A DNA stretch of 64,000 nt from CAVRQM01 sp965246915 (GTDB taxonomy: Bacteria > Pseudomonadota > Alphaproteobacteria > Acetobacterales > Acetobacteraceae), in assembly GCA_965246915.1 (NCBI GenBank), contig CBDFGB010000016.1, forward strand, positions 1 through 64,000. Reading direction: 5' to 3'. Positions within the stretch are counted from its first letter, which is position 1; each line of letters opens with the position of its first letter. Both the position numbers and the translations under genes were made by a program. Below, piece by piece: positions 17,048 through 25,061 of the stretch. Below the pieces are notes generated by a model. That model searched no databases and was not told the DNA's origin. It was given only the letters and a program-made list of their open reading frames with translations.

Positions 17048-17377
17048 CTATTTCTGCGCGTTGCGGGTGGCCGCCGGCAGCCGCACCACGAGGCCGTCGA
17101 GCTGCTTGGTCATCACCAGCTGACAGCCAAGGCGCGACGTCTTCTCCAGCCCGAATGCCAGATCGAGCATGTCCTCCTCGTCCTCCGTGGGCTCGGCGAG
17201 CTTGCCGAACCAGGCCGGGTCGACGATCACATGACACGTCGAACAGGCGAGCGAACCCTCGCAGGCACCTTCGATATCGACGTCGTGCTTGTGCGCGATC
17301 TCCAGCACCGACAGTCCAAGAGGGGCATCCACCTCGAACGGGGTACTGTCACGCTGGATGAAAGTCATCTTCGGCAT
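17048..17377 (-). CDS. fdx: [2Fe-2S] ferredoxin, adrenodoxin/ISC type
   Basis: A 109-residue ferredoxin. With the ATG at 17377 the cluster ligands are Cys39, Cys45, Cys48 and Cys85 (CEGSLACSTC, then LGC). EPTEDEEDMLD is the acidic partner-binding helix of vertebrate-type and ISC ferredoxins, which deliver electrons during Fe-S cluster assembly. The chosen start overlaps the end of iscS by 29 bases; a second ATG three codons later is also possible. The frame remains open upstream, but that extension (Pro-rich) is not family-like. Its place between cysteine desulfurase and mnmA fits a role in sulfur or Fe-S chemistry. Confidence 0.93.
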   Translation of the reverse strand: MPKMTFIQRDSTPFEVDAPLGLSVLEIAHKHDVDIEGACEGSLACSTCHVIVDPAWFGKLAEPTEDEEDMLDLAFGLEKTSRLGCQLVMTKQLDGLVVRLPAATRNAQK

Positions 17378-18515
17378 GGGCGGGGACCAGTGCGTGGGCG
17401 GCGGCCAGGGTGGCCGCGGCGAAACCGACATCGGCGGCGGAGGTAAAGCGTCCTATCCCGACACGCAAGGTGCGCGCCGCTTCATTCAACGTCAGGCCCA
17501 TCGCGGTCAGGACATAGGACGGCTCCAGCTCCGCCGACGAGCAGGCCGAGCCCGTCGAGACGCACAGCTCGGGGTTGTGCCGGATCAGGTCGGCGGCGGT
17601 CGCACTTGGAAATGTCAGGTTCAGGTTGCCAGCGATCCTTGCGCGCGCGTGGCCGTTCAGCACGATTCCTGGAATGGCGCGCGTCAACTGGGTCCAGAGC
17701 AGGTCGCGCAGAGTGGCGATCCTCGTCGTCTCGTCGTGGCGCTCGGCGATGGCGATGCGTGCGGCCTCCCCAAATCCCACGACCAAAGGCACCGGCAGGG
17801 TGCCAGATCGAAATCCCCGCTCCTGCCCACCACCCGAAAACAGCGGCGTGAGCCGAACGCGTGGGCGGCGGCGGACATAAAGCCCGCCGATCCCTTTCGG
17901 TCCGTACATTTTGTGGCCGCTCAGCGAGAGCAGATCGACGCCCGCCACGTCGAGCCCGATCTTGCCGGCGGCCTGGGCCGCGTCGGTATGGAACAGCGCC
18001 CCAGCCTCGCGCGTCAGAGCGGCGAGGCGCGAGATATCCTGGATCACCCCGGTCTCGTTGTTGACGGTCATCACGCTGACCAAAAGCGTGGGCGTGCGCA
18101 GAGCCGCGGCAACGTCGTCGGGATCGACCAGGCCGTCGCGGCCGATGGGCAGGACAACCGGCTCGAACCCCTCCGATCGGAGGTCGCGGACGCATTCGAG
18201 GACGCATTTATGCTCGCTCGCCAGCGTGACGATCCGCCGCCGGGGGTCGCCCATCGCCGATGCGTGCCGGGCGGCACCCTTGATCGCGAGGTTGTTGCTC
18301 TCCGTGGCACCGGATGTCAGCACGATTTCTCGTGGTTCCGCGCCGATCAGCGCGGCGATTTGCGCCCGCGCCACCTCGACCGCATCCTCGGCGGCTCGGC
18401 CCATCGCATGTTCGGCGCTGTGCGCGTTGCCATGGCATTCGGAAAACCAGGGCAACATGGCCTCGACCACTCTGGGGTCGCAGCGCGTCGTCGACTGATT
18501 GTCCAGATAGACCAT
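17349..18515 (-). CDS. iscS: Cysteine desulfurase, IscS-like
   Basis: A PLP enzyme that takes sulfur from cysteine and holds it as a persulfide for Fe-S assembly and tRNA thiolation. In the 388-residue protein the PLP lysine is Lys202 (LSGHKMYGPKG) and the active-site Cys is Cys325 in the mobile loop STGSACSSAELEPSYVL. SGATESNN and the His in ASEHKCVLE are also typical. It is the second of two tandem desulfurases and overlaps fdx downstream. No iscU, iscA or hscAB follows, so this is not a standard isc operon; suf genes may exist elsewhere. Confidence 0.95.
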   Translation of the reverse strand: MVYLDNQSTTRCDPRVVEAMLPWFSECHGNAHSAEHAMGRAAEDAVEVARAQIAALIGAEPREIVLTSGATESNNLAIKGAARHASAMGDPRRRIVTLASEHKCVLECVRDLRSEGFEPVVLPIGRDGLVDPDDVAAALRTPTLLVSVMTVNNETGVIQDISRLAALTREAGALFHTDAAQAAGKIGLDVAGVDLLSLSGHKMYGPKGIGGLYVRRRPRVRLTPLFSGGGQERGFRSGTLPVPLVVGFGEAARIAIAERHDETTRIATLRDLLWTQLTRAIPGIVLNGHARARIAGNLNLTFPSATAADLIRHNPELCVSTGSACSSAELEPSYVLTAMGLTLNEAARTLRVGIGRFTSAADVGFAAATLAAAHALVPAHAEDDFHPA

Positions 18516-18530
18516 GCGGGGGATATGGCG

Positions 18531-19607
18531 TCAGGCCGCGTGGCGCGCCAGCCGTCCCGCCATGTCGCGATAGGCGGCCGCGAACGCCGCCACGTCGTCC
18601 CACGTGGCGCTCCAGGGCAGCGACACGCGGATCGCCTGCCCGGCCAGTTCGCCGAGCCCCATCGCGTCGAGCACGTGGCTTCGCGCGACCTTGCCCGAGC
18701 TGCACGCAGCGCCGGCCGAGACCGCGACTCCGGCCAGATCGAGCGCGATGACTTGGGTCTGGGCCGACACACCGGGCAGAGCGAGGCATGTCGTGTTGGC
18801 GAGCCGGGGCGCCGCGGTACCGATCGCCGTCGCGCCCTGGGCGATCGCCGCCCCCTCGATCGCGTCCCGCAATGGGGCAAGATCGGGTGCGTCCTCGTCG
18901 AGCGCCGCCGCGAAACCGGCCAGCAAGGCGACCGGGGGCGTGCCGCCACGAAACCCCCGCTCCTGGCCGCCGCCGGCCACCAAGGGCCTGGGCGCAAGGT
19001 CGGCCGCCATCGCCCACGCGCCGCACCCGGCCGGGCCGCCGACCTTGTGCGAGGAGACGGCCAGGCTGTCCGCGCCAAGTGTCGCGATGTCGACGGCAAG
19101 CCGTCCCGCCGCCTGCACCGCGTCGACATGCAGCAGCGCGCCCGCTGAGGCGCAGACGGAGGCCAACGCCGCGATCGGGTGGATCACGCCGGTCTCGTTG
19201 TTGGCGAGCATCGCGCAGACCAGCGCCGGCCCCCCGCCGCGCAGCAGTCGCGCAAGGTCGTCCGGATCGGCCCGGCCGTCGCCGCCGACCGGGAGGATCG
19301 TCGCGCCCGGCGCGTTACGACGGACCGCGTCGTGCTCGGTCGCCACGACGATCAGCCGCCGCCCCTCTCCAAGCGCATGCAGGGCCGCCGCATTGGACTC
19401 CGTCCCGCCAGAGGTAAAGACGAGCCGGGACGGCGTGGCCCGCAAACGCGCGGCGATCCGTTCGCGGCCGTCCTCGAGCACGCGCCGGGCGGCGCGTCCG
19501 GGTCCATGCACGGAGGACGGATTGCCGCACAACCGCCACGCTTCCGTCATCGCCGCCAGCGCGACAGGCCGCAGCGGCTGGGTCGCGTTTGCGTCGAGAT
19601 AGATCAT
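18531..19607 (-). CDS. Cysteine desulfurase family protein, second paralogue
   Basis: A 358-residue aminotransferase class V protein paralogous to the gene downstream. It begins MIYLDANATQPL, and the ATG at 19607 fits the family start although the frame is open further up. PLP lysine is Lys188 (SSHKVGGPAG) and the candidate catalytic Cys is Cys302 (SAGAACSSGKVARSHVL). Both paralogues share GGGQERGFRxGT. It is shorter than IscS and has a 4-residue difference in the Cys-loop, so it may serve another acceptor. A 15-base gap separates it from iscS. Divergent from the alpha/beta hydrolase gene. Confidence 0.92.
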   Translation of the reverse strand: MIYLDANATQPLRPVALAAMTEAWRLCGNPSSVHGPGRAARRVLEDGRERIAARLRATPSRLVFTSGGTESNAAALHALGEGRRLIVVATEHDAVRRNAPGATILPVGGDGRADPDDLARLLRGGGPALVCAMLANNETGVIHPIAALASVCASAGALLHVDAVQAAGRLAVDIATLGADSLAVSSHKVGGPAGCGAWAMAADLAPRPLVAGGGQERGFRGGTPPVALLAGFAAALDEDAPDLAPLRDAIEGAAIAQGATAIGTAAPRLANTTCLALPGVSAQTQVIALDLAGVAVSAGAACSSGKVARSHVLDAMGLGELAGQAIRVSLPWSATWDDVAAFAAAYRDMAGRLARHAA

Positions 19608-19704
19608 CGCGGACCTCGGCCCGCTGCCGCGCTCTGCGTCAACAGTGTGAAGGGCATGCAACAAATCTATTATCAAACGGCGCGTGAAGGACCTATAGTG
19701 TCGT

Positions 19705-19730
19705 GACGGGGTTGGCCGGCGTGCCCCGTC
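19705..19730. repeat. Inverted repeat GACGGGG / CCCCGTC
   Basis: A perfect 7-bp stem (19705-19711 with 19724-19730) around a 12-base loop. The arm sequence recurs in the next hairpin. Confidence 0.5.
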
Positions 19731-19778
19731 GATGGTCCAGCCGGCATACCATGGCTTCTCCTCATCGAGGTCGACTGT

Positions 19779-19802
19779 CGCCCCGTTCGGGCGGACGGGG
19801 CG
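19779..19802. repeat. Inverted repeat CGCCCCGT / ACGGGGCG
   Basis: A perfect 8-bp stem (19779-19786 with 19795-19802) and an 8-base loop TCGGGCGG. The arms share the core CCCCGT/ACGGGG with the hairpin 50 bases upstream, so alternative pairing between the two is possible. Confidence 0.55.
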
Positions 19803-19941
19803 CTGACTCTCCACGGACTATTGTCCGGGGGGCGAGACAGACCCATTTCCGTCATGCGGCGTTCACGGTTCTGACCCCGATGCCGATGCGAGAATGGGCT
19901 TTCAATCCTGGCGTGCCGGTCCGGCCGCCGGGGTTTCGTGG

Positions 19942-19964
19942 CCCCGGGCATGGCTCGCCCGGGG
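19942..19964. repeat. Inverted repeat CCCCGGGC / GCCCGGGG
   Basis: A perfect 8-bp all-G/C stem with the loop ATGGCTC, 66 bases before the alpha/beta hydrolase start. It would form in that gene's leader and could act as an attenuator or a translation block. No T-run follows. Confidence 0.5.
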
Positions 19965-20029
19965 GTGGTCGTCAGGTTCGGTTTTCGTCCCGTCACCATC
20001 GGGGCATTTTTGAACGGATTGCGGAACAC

Positions 20030-20695
20030 ATGCCAGAAGTGATGTTCGCCGGCCCGGATGGGCGGCTCGAGGGTCGCTATCACCACAGCAAGGAGAGCCG
20101 GGCCCCGCTCGCGCTCATCCTGCACCCTCATCCGCTGCACGGCGGGACCATGAACAATCGCATCGCCTACGCGATGTATCAGTCGTTTCAGCGGCTTGGG
20201 TTCTCGGTGATGCGGTTCAATTTCCGCGGCGTCGGCCGCAGCCAGGGCCGCTATGACGGCGGCATCGGCGAGATCGGGGATGCGGCGGCGGCACTGGACT
20301 GGATGCAGACGGTCAATCCGCAGCAGGGCGGGCTGTGGATCTCCGGCTACTCGTTCGGCGCCTTCATCGGGATGCAGCTGCTGATGCGGCGGCCGGAAAT
20401 CTCCGGCTGGGTCAGCGTGGCACCGCCTGCGAACCACTATGATTTCGGCTTCCTCGCCCCGTGTCCGTGCGGCGGGTTGATGATGCACGGCGACTCCGAC
20501 GAACTCGTGCCGGAGCCGGCGGTCCGAAAGCTCGTGGACAAGCTGAACACGCAGAAGAACGTGACCGTCGATTACCGAATCGTGCCGGGCGCGGATCACG
20601 TGTTCGCGACCCATGCGGAGATCGTGAGCGACGCCGTCGAGGACCATGTGAAGACGGTAATGGCTCGCCGCTCCATGGCGCTCGCCGCGGACTGA
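20030..20695 (+). CDS. Alpha/beta hydrolase
   Basis: A 221-residue hydrolase. LILHPHPLHGGTMNN carries the oxyanion region, FNFRGVGRSQG follows, the nucleophile is Ser in GYSFGAF, the acid is probably Asp in HGDSDELV, and the catalytic His is in PGADHVF. This small CocE/dienelactone-hydrolase-like family often lies beside cysteine desulfurase genes in alphaproteobacteria (recollection). The ATG at 20030 was chosen because upstream codons are not family-like; the frame itself is open to 19703. Substrate unknown. Confidence 0.88.
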   Translation: MPEVMFAGPDGRLEGRYHHSKESRAPLALILHPHPLHGGTMNNRIAYAMYQSFQRLGFSVMRFNFRGVGRSQGRYDGGIGEIGDAAAALDWMQTVNPQQGGLWISGYSFGAFIGMQLLMRRPEISGWVSVAPPANHYDFGFLAPCPCGGLMMHGDSDELVPEPAVRKLVDKLNTQKNVTVDYRIVPGADHVFATHAEIVSDAVEDHVKTVMARRSMALAAD

Positions 20696-20749
20696 TCATG
20701 TGCCAGTGGCCGGCGCGAGCCAGCCCCTGGATTGCCACTCGGACCGGCG

Positions 20750-21991
20750 ATGACCCGCAGCGACTTTCTGCACGAGGCCGAGGCGCGCGGCTTTATCCAT
20801 CAATGCACCGACCGCGACGCCCTGGCGGCTGCTATGGGGGCGGGCTCGGTCGGGGGCTATATCGGCTTCGACGCCACCGCCGACAGTTTGCATGTCGGCA
20901 GCCTCGTGCAGATCATGCTGCTGCGGCTGCTGCAGCGGCATGGCCACCGCCCGATCGTGCTGTTGGGTGGTGGGACCACGCGCATCGGCGATCCGTCCGG
21001 CAAGGACGAAACCCGGCAGATGCTGTCCGACGCGCGGATCGCCGAGAACATGGCCGGCATCCGCCGCTGCTTCGAACCTTACTTGACCTTCGGCGACGGC
21101 CCGTCTGACGCGGCGATCGTCAACAATGCGGATTGGCTCGATCCGCTGGGTTGGATCGACCTTCTTCGGGACGTCGGACCGCATTTCACGGTCAATCGCA
21201 TGCTGACCTTCGACAATGTGCGGATCAGGCTGGAGCGTGAGCAGCCTCTCACGTTCCTCGAGTTCAACTACATGATCCTGCAGAGCTATGATTTCCGCGA
21301 GTTGGCGCGTCGCCACGGAGTTCTGTTGCAAATGGGAGGCAGCGACCAATGGGGCAACATCGTCTCCGGTGTCGACCTCGCTCGCCGCACCGACGAGCGC
21401 GCCCTCTTCGGCCTTACGACACCGTTGCTGACCACTGCGTCGGGCGCGAAAATGGGCAAGACGGCCAAGGGCGCGGTGTGGCTGACCGCCGACCGGCTGT
21501 CCGCGTTCGAATTCTGGCAATTCTGGCGCAACACCGAGGACGCCGACGTGGCCCGCTTTCTGCGGCTGTTCACCGACCTGCCGCTTGCCGAGGCTGAACG
21601 GCTCGGCGCTCTTCGGGGTGCGGAGGTCAACGAGTCGAAGAAGGTCTTGGCCACCGAGGCGACGACGCTTGCGCACGGCCGCTCGGCCGCCGAGTCGGCC
21701 GCCGAGACCGCGCGTCGGGCGTTCGAGACGGGCGAGGCGGCCGATCTGCCGTCGATCGCCGTGGCCGAGGACGAATTGAGCCGAGGGCTCGCCGTCGTTG
21801 GGCTGTTCGTGCAGTCTGGACTTGGGGCGTCGCTCAGTGAAGTGCGCCGGCTGATTCGCGGCGGCGGGGCGCGGGTGAACGACCAGCCCGTCGCCGACGT
21901 GGATATGATCGTCGGCCTCGCACATCTTCGCGATGGCGCGATCAAGCTGTCCGCCGGACGCAAGCAGCACCGGCTCGTTCGGCTATCCTAG
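20750..21991 (+). CDS. tyrS: Tyrosyl-tRNA synthetase
   Basis: Class I synthetase charging tRNA-Tyr, 413 residues from the ATG at 20750; a TTG six codons earlier is less likely. YIGFDATADSLHVGSL contains the HIGH-type motif (HVGS at residues 48-51), GGTTRIGDPSGKDETR is the tyrosine/ATP site, and SGAKMGKT near residue 233 is the KMSKS loop. The C-terminal S4-like RNA-binding domain is visible (LSEVRRLIRGGGARVND). This is the TyrS group with a KMGKT variant. Confidence 0.97.
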   Translation: MTRSDFLHEAEARGFIHQCTDRDALAAAMGAGSVGGYIGFDATADSLHVGSLVQIMLLRLLQRHGHRPIVLLGGGTTRIGDPSGKDETRQMLSDARIAENMAGIRRCFEPYLTFGDGPSDAAIVNNADWLDPLGWIDLLRDVGPHFTVNRMLTFDNVRIRLEREQPLTFLEFNYMILQSYDFRELARRHGVLLQMGGSDQWGNIVSGVDLARRTDERALFGLTTPLLTTASGAKMGKTAKGAVWLTADRLSAFEFWQFWRNTEDADVARFLRLFTDLPLAEAERLGALRGAEVNESKKVLATEATTLAHGRSAAESAAETARRAFETGEAADLPSIAVAEDELSRGLAVVGLFVQSGLGASLSEVRRLIRGGGARVNDQPVADVDMIVGLAHLRDGAIKLSAGRKQHRLVRLS

Positions 21992-22021
21992 GCTCGGGAA
22001 CACATGACGCTCGGGACGGCG

Positions 22022-22729
22022 ATGCGGCATAACAGTGCGATGTCCAAGCGGGCTTTCGAAATCACTCCGGACCTTCTCTTGCGCGCCTACCGGGCCGGGC
22101 TGTTTCCGATGGCCGAAACCCGGACCGGCGAGAAGCTACATTGGCTCGACCCCGAACGGCGAGGCATCCTGCCGCTCGATGGCTTCCATTTGCCGCGCCG
22201 GCTACAGCGCACGGTGTTGTCCGGCAGGTATCAAGTCACCTCCAACACAGCGTTTCCGGCGGTGATTGCGCTGTGCGCCGAAGCGACACCGGGACGCGAC
22301 GACACCTGGATCAACAGTGACATCGAGCGGATGTTCAACGCGCTGAACCGCATGGGTCATGCCCACTCCGTCGAGACGTTCCATGACGGCGAACTCGTCG
22401 GCGGCCTCTACGGCGTGGCGATCGGCGGGGTGTTCTTCGGCGAGAGCATGTTCAGCCGGGCCCGCGATGCCTCCAAGGCGGCGCTCGTGCATCTCGTCGC
22501 TCGATTGCGGCTCGGTGGGTTCCGATTGCTCGACACCCAGTTCCTGACCGCTCATCTCGCGCAGTTCGGCGCAATCGAGGTGCCCCGCGACGTCTACAAG
22601 GCGCATCTGGCTGAAGCAGTCCAGGCCAGCGCGCACTGGCGGCCGGAGCCGGACGAGGAGACGATGGTCCTGGAAATCGAGGAACTCGGCGCTCTGTCGC
22701 ATCCGACCTCGGCATCCGCCGCCCGCTGA
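22022..22729 (+). CDS. aat: Leucyl/phenylalanyl-tRNA--protein transferase
   Basis: Aat adds Leu or Phe to proteins with N-terminal Arg or Lys, marking them for ClpS-ClpAP degradation. ITPDLLLRAYRAGLFPMAE is the family N-terminus, and WINSDIERMFNALNRMGHAHSVE, GGLYGVAIGGVFFGESMFS and LLDTQFLTAHLAQFGA are the core motifs. Three ATGs are possible (22004, 22022, 22040). 22022 has GGGA at a good distance. It lies 30 bases after tyrS and is probably co-transcribed. clpS/clpA are not in the window. Confidence 0.95.
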   Translation: MRHNSAMSKRAFEITPDLLLRAYRAGLFPMAETRTGEKLHWLDPERRGILPLDGFHLPRRLQRTVLSGRYQVTSNTAFPAVIALCAEATPGRDDTWINSDIERMFNALNRMGHAHSVETFHDGELVGGLYGVAIGGVFFGESMFSRARDASKAALVHLVARLRLGGFRLLDTQFLTAHLAQFGAIEVPRDVYKAHLAEAVQASAHWRPEPDEETMVLEIEELGALSHPTSASAAR

Positions 22730-22787
22730 GCCGCTGTATCCCGCGAGGGGGTTAAACGTAGGGTCTCGATCGAAGGAGCGAGCCGCG

Positions 22788-23360
22788 ATGAAGCTGCGCC
22801 TGATCGCCCTACTGCTGCAATTCGCTCTCGGCGCGACATCCGCCGGTGCGCAGGAGCATCCCGTGACGCGCCCCACGCGCGACGTCGACGTGACGTATGA
22901 CATGACGGGACCAGGCGGCGCCGAAGCAGGGCGTCTGTCGCAACGGGTTCGTTGGGCGGCGGCGGGGCCTCGGATGCGGGTCGATACGCCCAGCCCCGGG
23001 CTTTACGTCGTGATGGACTACGGCGCGCACCTGATGTCGGCGATCCGGCCGGCCGAGAAGATGGTCCTGCAGATCCCGTCGGACGGCGCGCGGCTGGCGC
23101 CCTCCGCCCCGGCTGGCGACTATGTCCGACAAGGGGAGCGGATGGTGGCAGGTTTGCCCTGCACCGAGTGGCGCACGCGCGACACCTCCGGCGCGACGAC
23201 CGAGGCGTGCCTCACCGCGGACGGCGTGTTGCTGCGTGCCCGTATCGGCCAAACCGGGGTCGTGGAGGCCGTGCGCGTGATCTATGCGCCGCTGCCCGAT
23301 GCAATCTTCGCGGTCCCAGCGGACTTTCGCCGAGTCGCGCCCCCGGGGCAGCGCCCATGA
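22788..23360 (+). CDS. Predicted periplasmic protein of unknown function
   Basis: A 190-residue exported protein. The signal peptide is MKLRLIALLLQFALGATSAGA, with AxA cleavage before Gln22. The mature part shows alternating strands (YVVMDYGAHLMSAI, then KMVLQIP, then GLPCTEWRT, then TEACLTADGVLLRARI) like the LolA-like/DUF4412 fold, in which a lipid or cofactor is carried in a half barrel. Cys125 and Cys141 could form a disulfide. GAAGGAG lies just upstream. Its TGA overlaps the ATG of msrQ, so the two proteins probably act together. No catalytic motif is evident. Confidence 0.75.
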   Translation: MKLRLIALLLQFALGATSAGAQEHPVTRPTRDVDVTYDMTGPGGAEAGRLSQRVRWAAAGPRMRVDTPSPGLYVVMDYGAHLMSAIRPAEKMVLQIPSDGARLAPSAPAGDYVRQGERMVAGLPCTEWRTRDTSGATTEACLTADGVLLRARIGQTGVVEAVRVIYAPLPDAIFAVPADFRRVAPPGQRP

Positions 23361-24253
23361 TCGCGGCTGCTTACGTCCCGGGAGTGCTGCGCAATCCCGC
23401 CGGCAAATTCTCCTGGCTGAAAACCGTGACGCTGATTCTGACGATCCTGCCGGGCGCGTGGATCGCCTGGCGTTGGGGCACGGTGGGACTCGGCCCGCGC
23501 GGCGTGAATGCCGCGATGCACCTGACCGGGACTTGGGCGGTCCGCTTCCTGTTGATTTCGCTCGCCGTGACGCCGGCCCGGTTCGTGCTCGATTCGCCGC
23601 GCGTGCTGTGGCTGCGGCGCATGCTCGGCGTCACGGCCGCCGTCTACGCGGGCATTCATTTCAGCCTCTATGTCGTGGACAATCAGGGCGACCTGCTGCA
23701 CGTCGCGTCCGAGATCGCGCTGCGATTCTATCTGACGATCGGCTTCGTGGCACTGCTCGGACTGCTTGCCTTGGCCGCGACTTCGACGGACGCGATGCAG
23801 CGCCGCCTCGGTCGCAACTGGAAGCGGTTGCACAAGCTGGTCTATCCGATCGCGGTGCTCGCGATCTTCCATCACTTCCTGCAGGCGAAGGCCGATGTCA
23901 GCACTGCGGCGTTCGCGGCCGGGGTGTTCCTCTGGCTGATGCTGTGGCGTATCAAGCCGGCGGCGTGGCGGACCTGGCGGGCGCCGCTGCTGGGATTGGC
24001 GGTGCTGGCCTGCCTCGGCGCGGTGGCGATCGAGGCGCTGTGGTATGGGACGACCACGGGCATCAGCGGCTGGCGGGTCCTCGCGGCCAATTTGAACATT
24101 TCACGGGGATTGCGTCCGGGCGAGTGGGTCGGTGTTGCGGGGCTGATCGTGCTGGCGATGTCGTTCACCCGGCCACTGTGGCGACCAAAGCCGTCGAAGC
24201 GGCGGCGTGCGGGAGGCATGCGCGAGACGGCGAACGCCGAGACAGCAACATAG
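23357..24253 (+). CDS. msrQ: Heme-binding membrane subunit MsrQ (YedZ family)
   Basis: A 298-residue membrane protein with about six helices. MsrQ passes electrons from the quinone pool or flavin reductase to the periplasmic methionine-sulfoxide reductase MsrP. The ferric-reductase-like core shows His in AGIHFSLYV and the pair of His in LAIFHHFLQ, which are heme-ligand candidates, and RNWKRLHKLVYP. The ATG overlaps the preceding stop (ATGA). The partner gene msrP is absent on both sides; the coupled partner is instead an unknown exported protein. The C-terminus is basic and cytoplasmic. Confidence 0.9.
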   Translation: MIAAAYVPGVLRNPAGKFSWLKTVTLILTILPGAWIAWRWGTVGLGPRGVNAAMHLTGTWAVRFLLISLAVTPARFVLDSPRVLWLRRMLGVTAAVYAGIHFSLYVVDNQGDLLHVASEIALRFYLTIGFVALLGLLALAATSTDAMQRRLGRNWKRLHKLVYPIAVLAIFHHFLQAKADVSTAAFAAGVFLWLMLWRIKPAAWRTWRAPLLGLAVLACLGAVAIEALWYGTTTGISGWRVLAANLNISRGLRPGEWVGVAGLIVLAMSFTRPLWRPKPSKRRRAGGMRETANAETAT

Positions 24254-24278
24254 CGGACAGGTCGTGCGGTCGGCCCGG

Positions 24279-25061
24279 CTAAAGCGTTTCGGTTATATAT
24301 AGGTTTGCGGTCAAACCACCATCGACCACGAGGTTGGCACCGGTAATGCCCGACGCCTCCGGCGAGGCCAGGTAGATGAAGGCCGAGGCGACCTCCTCCG
24401 GTTCCACCAAGCGCCGCGACGGTGCCCGCGCAAACCCGCCGGGCCGGCCGATGGGGGAGTCGGGGCCGAGGAAGCCCGTCGTCATATCCGTGCGCGTGTA
24501 GCCGGGACTGACCGCGTTCACGCGGATGCCGAGCGGGGCGAGTTCGACAGCCATGGATCGCATGAGCGCGAGCAGTCCTGCCTTCGCGACGCCATAAGCG
24601 GCGAAAGCGCCATCGACCGCGAGTCCGGCGATCGAGGCGTTGTGCAGGATCACACCGCCCCCTTGTCGTGCCATGTGGCGGCCGGCCGCCTGGCTCATGA
24701 GCAACGGCCCTTTCAAGTTGGTCCGGATCACCTCGTCCCAGGCGGCCTCGGTCACCTCCAGGATCGGCGTCTCCTCGCCGCTGATGCCGGCATTGTTCAC
24801 GAGTACGTCGATCCGCCCCCAACGCTCCATCAGCAGATCAGCGGCATGGCCGACCGCGTCGGGCTCGCCGACATCGCCCACGCTTGCGAACACGTCGTGT
24901 CCGGCGGCGCGCAGGATTTGTTCGACTTCGGCCAGCGTGGCCGCGGACCGCCCCAGCAGCATCACGCGATAGCCGGCTTGGGCGAACCCGGTGGCGATCG
25001 CCCGTCCCATGCCACGGCCCGCTCCCGTCACGAGTGCGGTGCGGCCGGTCCCGCCGGTCAT
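24279..25061 (-). CDS. SDR family NAD(P)-dependent oxidoreductase
   Basis: A 260-residue classical short-chain dehydrogenase. The cofactor motif TGAGRGMG is at residues 12-19, NNAG at 89-92, and the catalytic Ser143, Tyr156 and Lys160 (YGVAK) are in place. FabG-like sequences also look like this, but the gene is the last member of the ABC-transporter operon: its ATG overlaps the stop of the permease upstream. It probably oxidises the imported compound or a product of it. Substrate not predictable. Confidence 0.92.
   Translation of the reverse strand: MTGGTGRTALVTGAGRGMGRAIATGFAQAGYRVMLLGRSAATLAEVEQILRAAGHDVFASVGDVGEPDAVGHAADLLMERWGRIDVLVNNAGISGEETPILEVTEAAWDEVIRTNLKGPLLMSQAAGRHMARQGGGVILHNASIAGLAVDGAFAAYGVAKAGLLALMRSMAVELAPLGIRVNAVSPGYTRTDMTTGFLGPDSPIGRPGGFARAPSRRLVEPEEVASAFIYLASPEASGITGANLVVDGGLTANLYITETL

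Larger units (their letters stand above)
19608..20029. other. 422-bp divergent intergenic region with three strong hairpins
   Basis: This gap separates the desulfurase operon (leftward) from the alpha/beta hydrolase (rightward). It holds no coding region I accept. An AT-richer patch (ACAAATCTATTATCAAA, about 19660-19676) may carry the leftward promoter. Three GC-rich hairpins, described separately, lie between 19705 and 19964. I saw no Rrf2/IscR-type site that I could defend. Confidence 0.6.

Noticed and set aside
17378..17431. N-terminal extension of the ferredoxin
   Set aside because: The added residues are Pro-rich and lie within iscS; adrenodoxin-type ferredoxins begin a few residues before the first strand (MTFIQRD).
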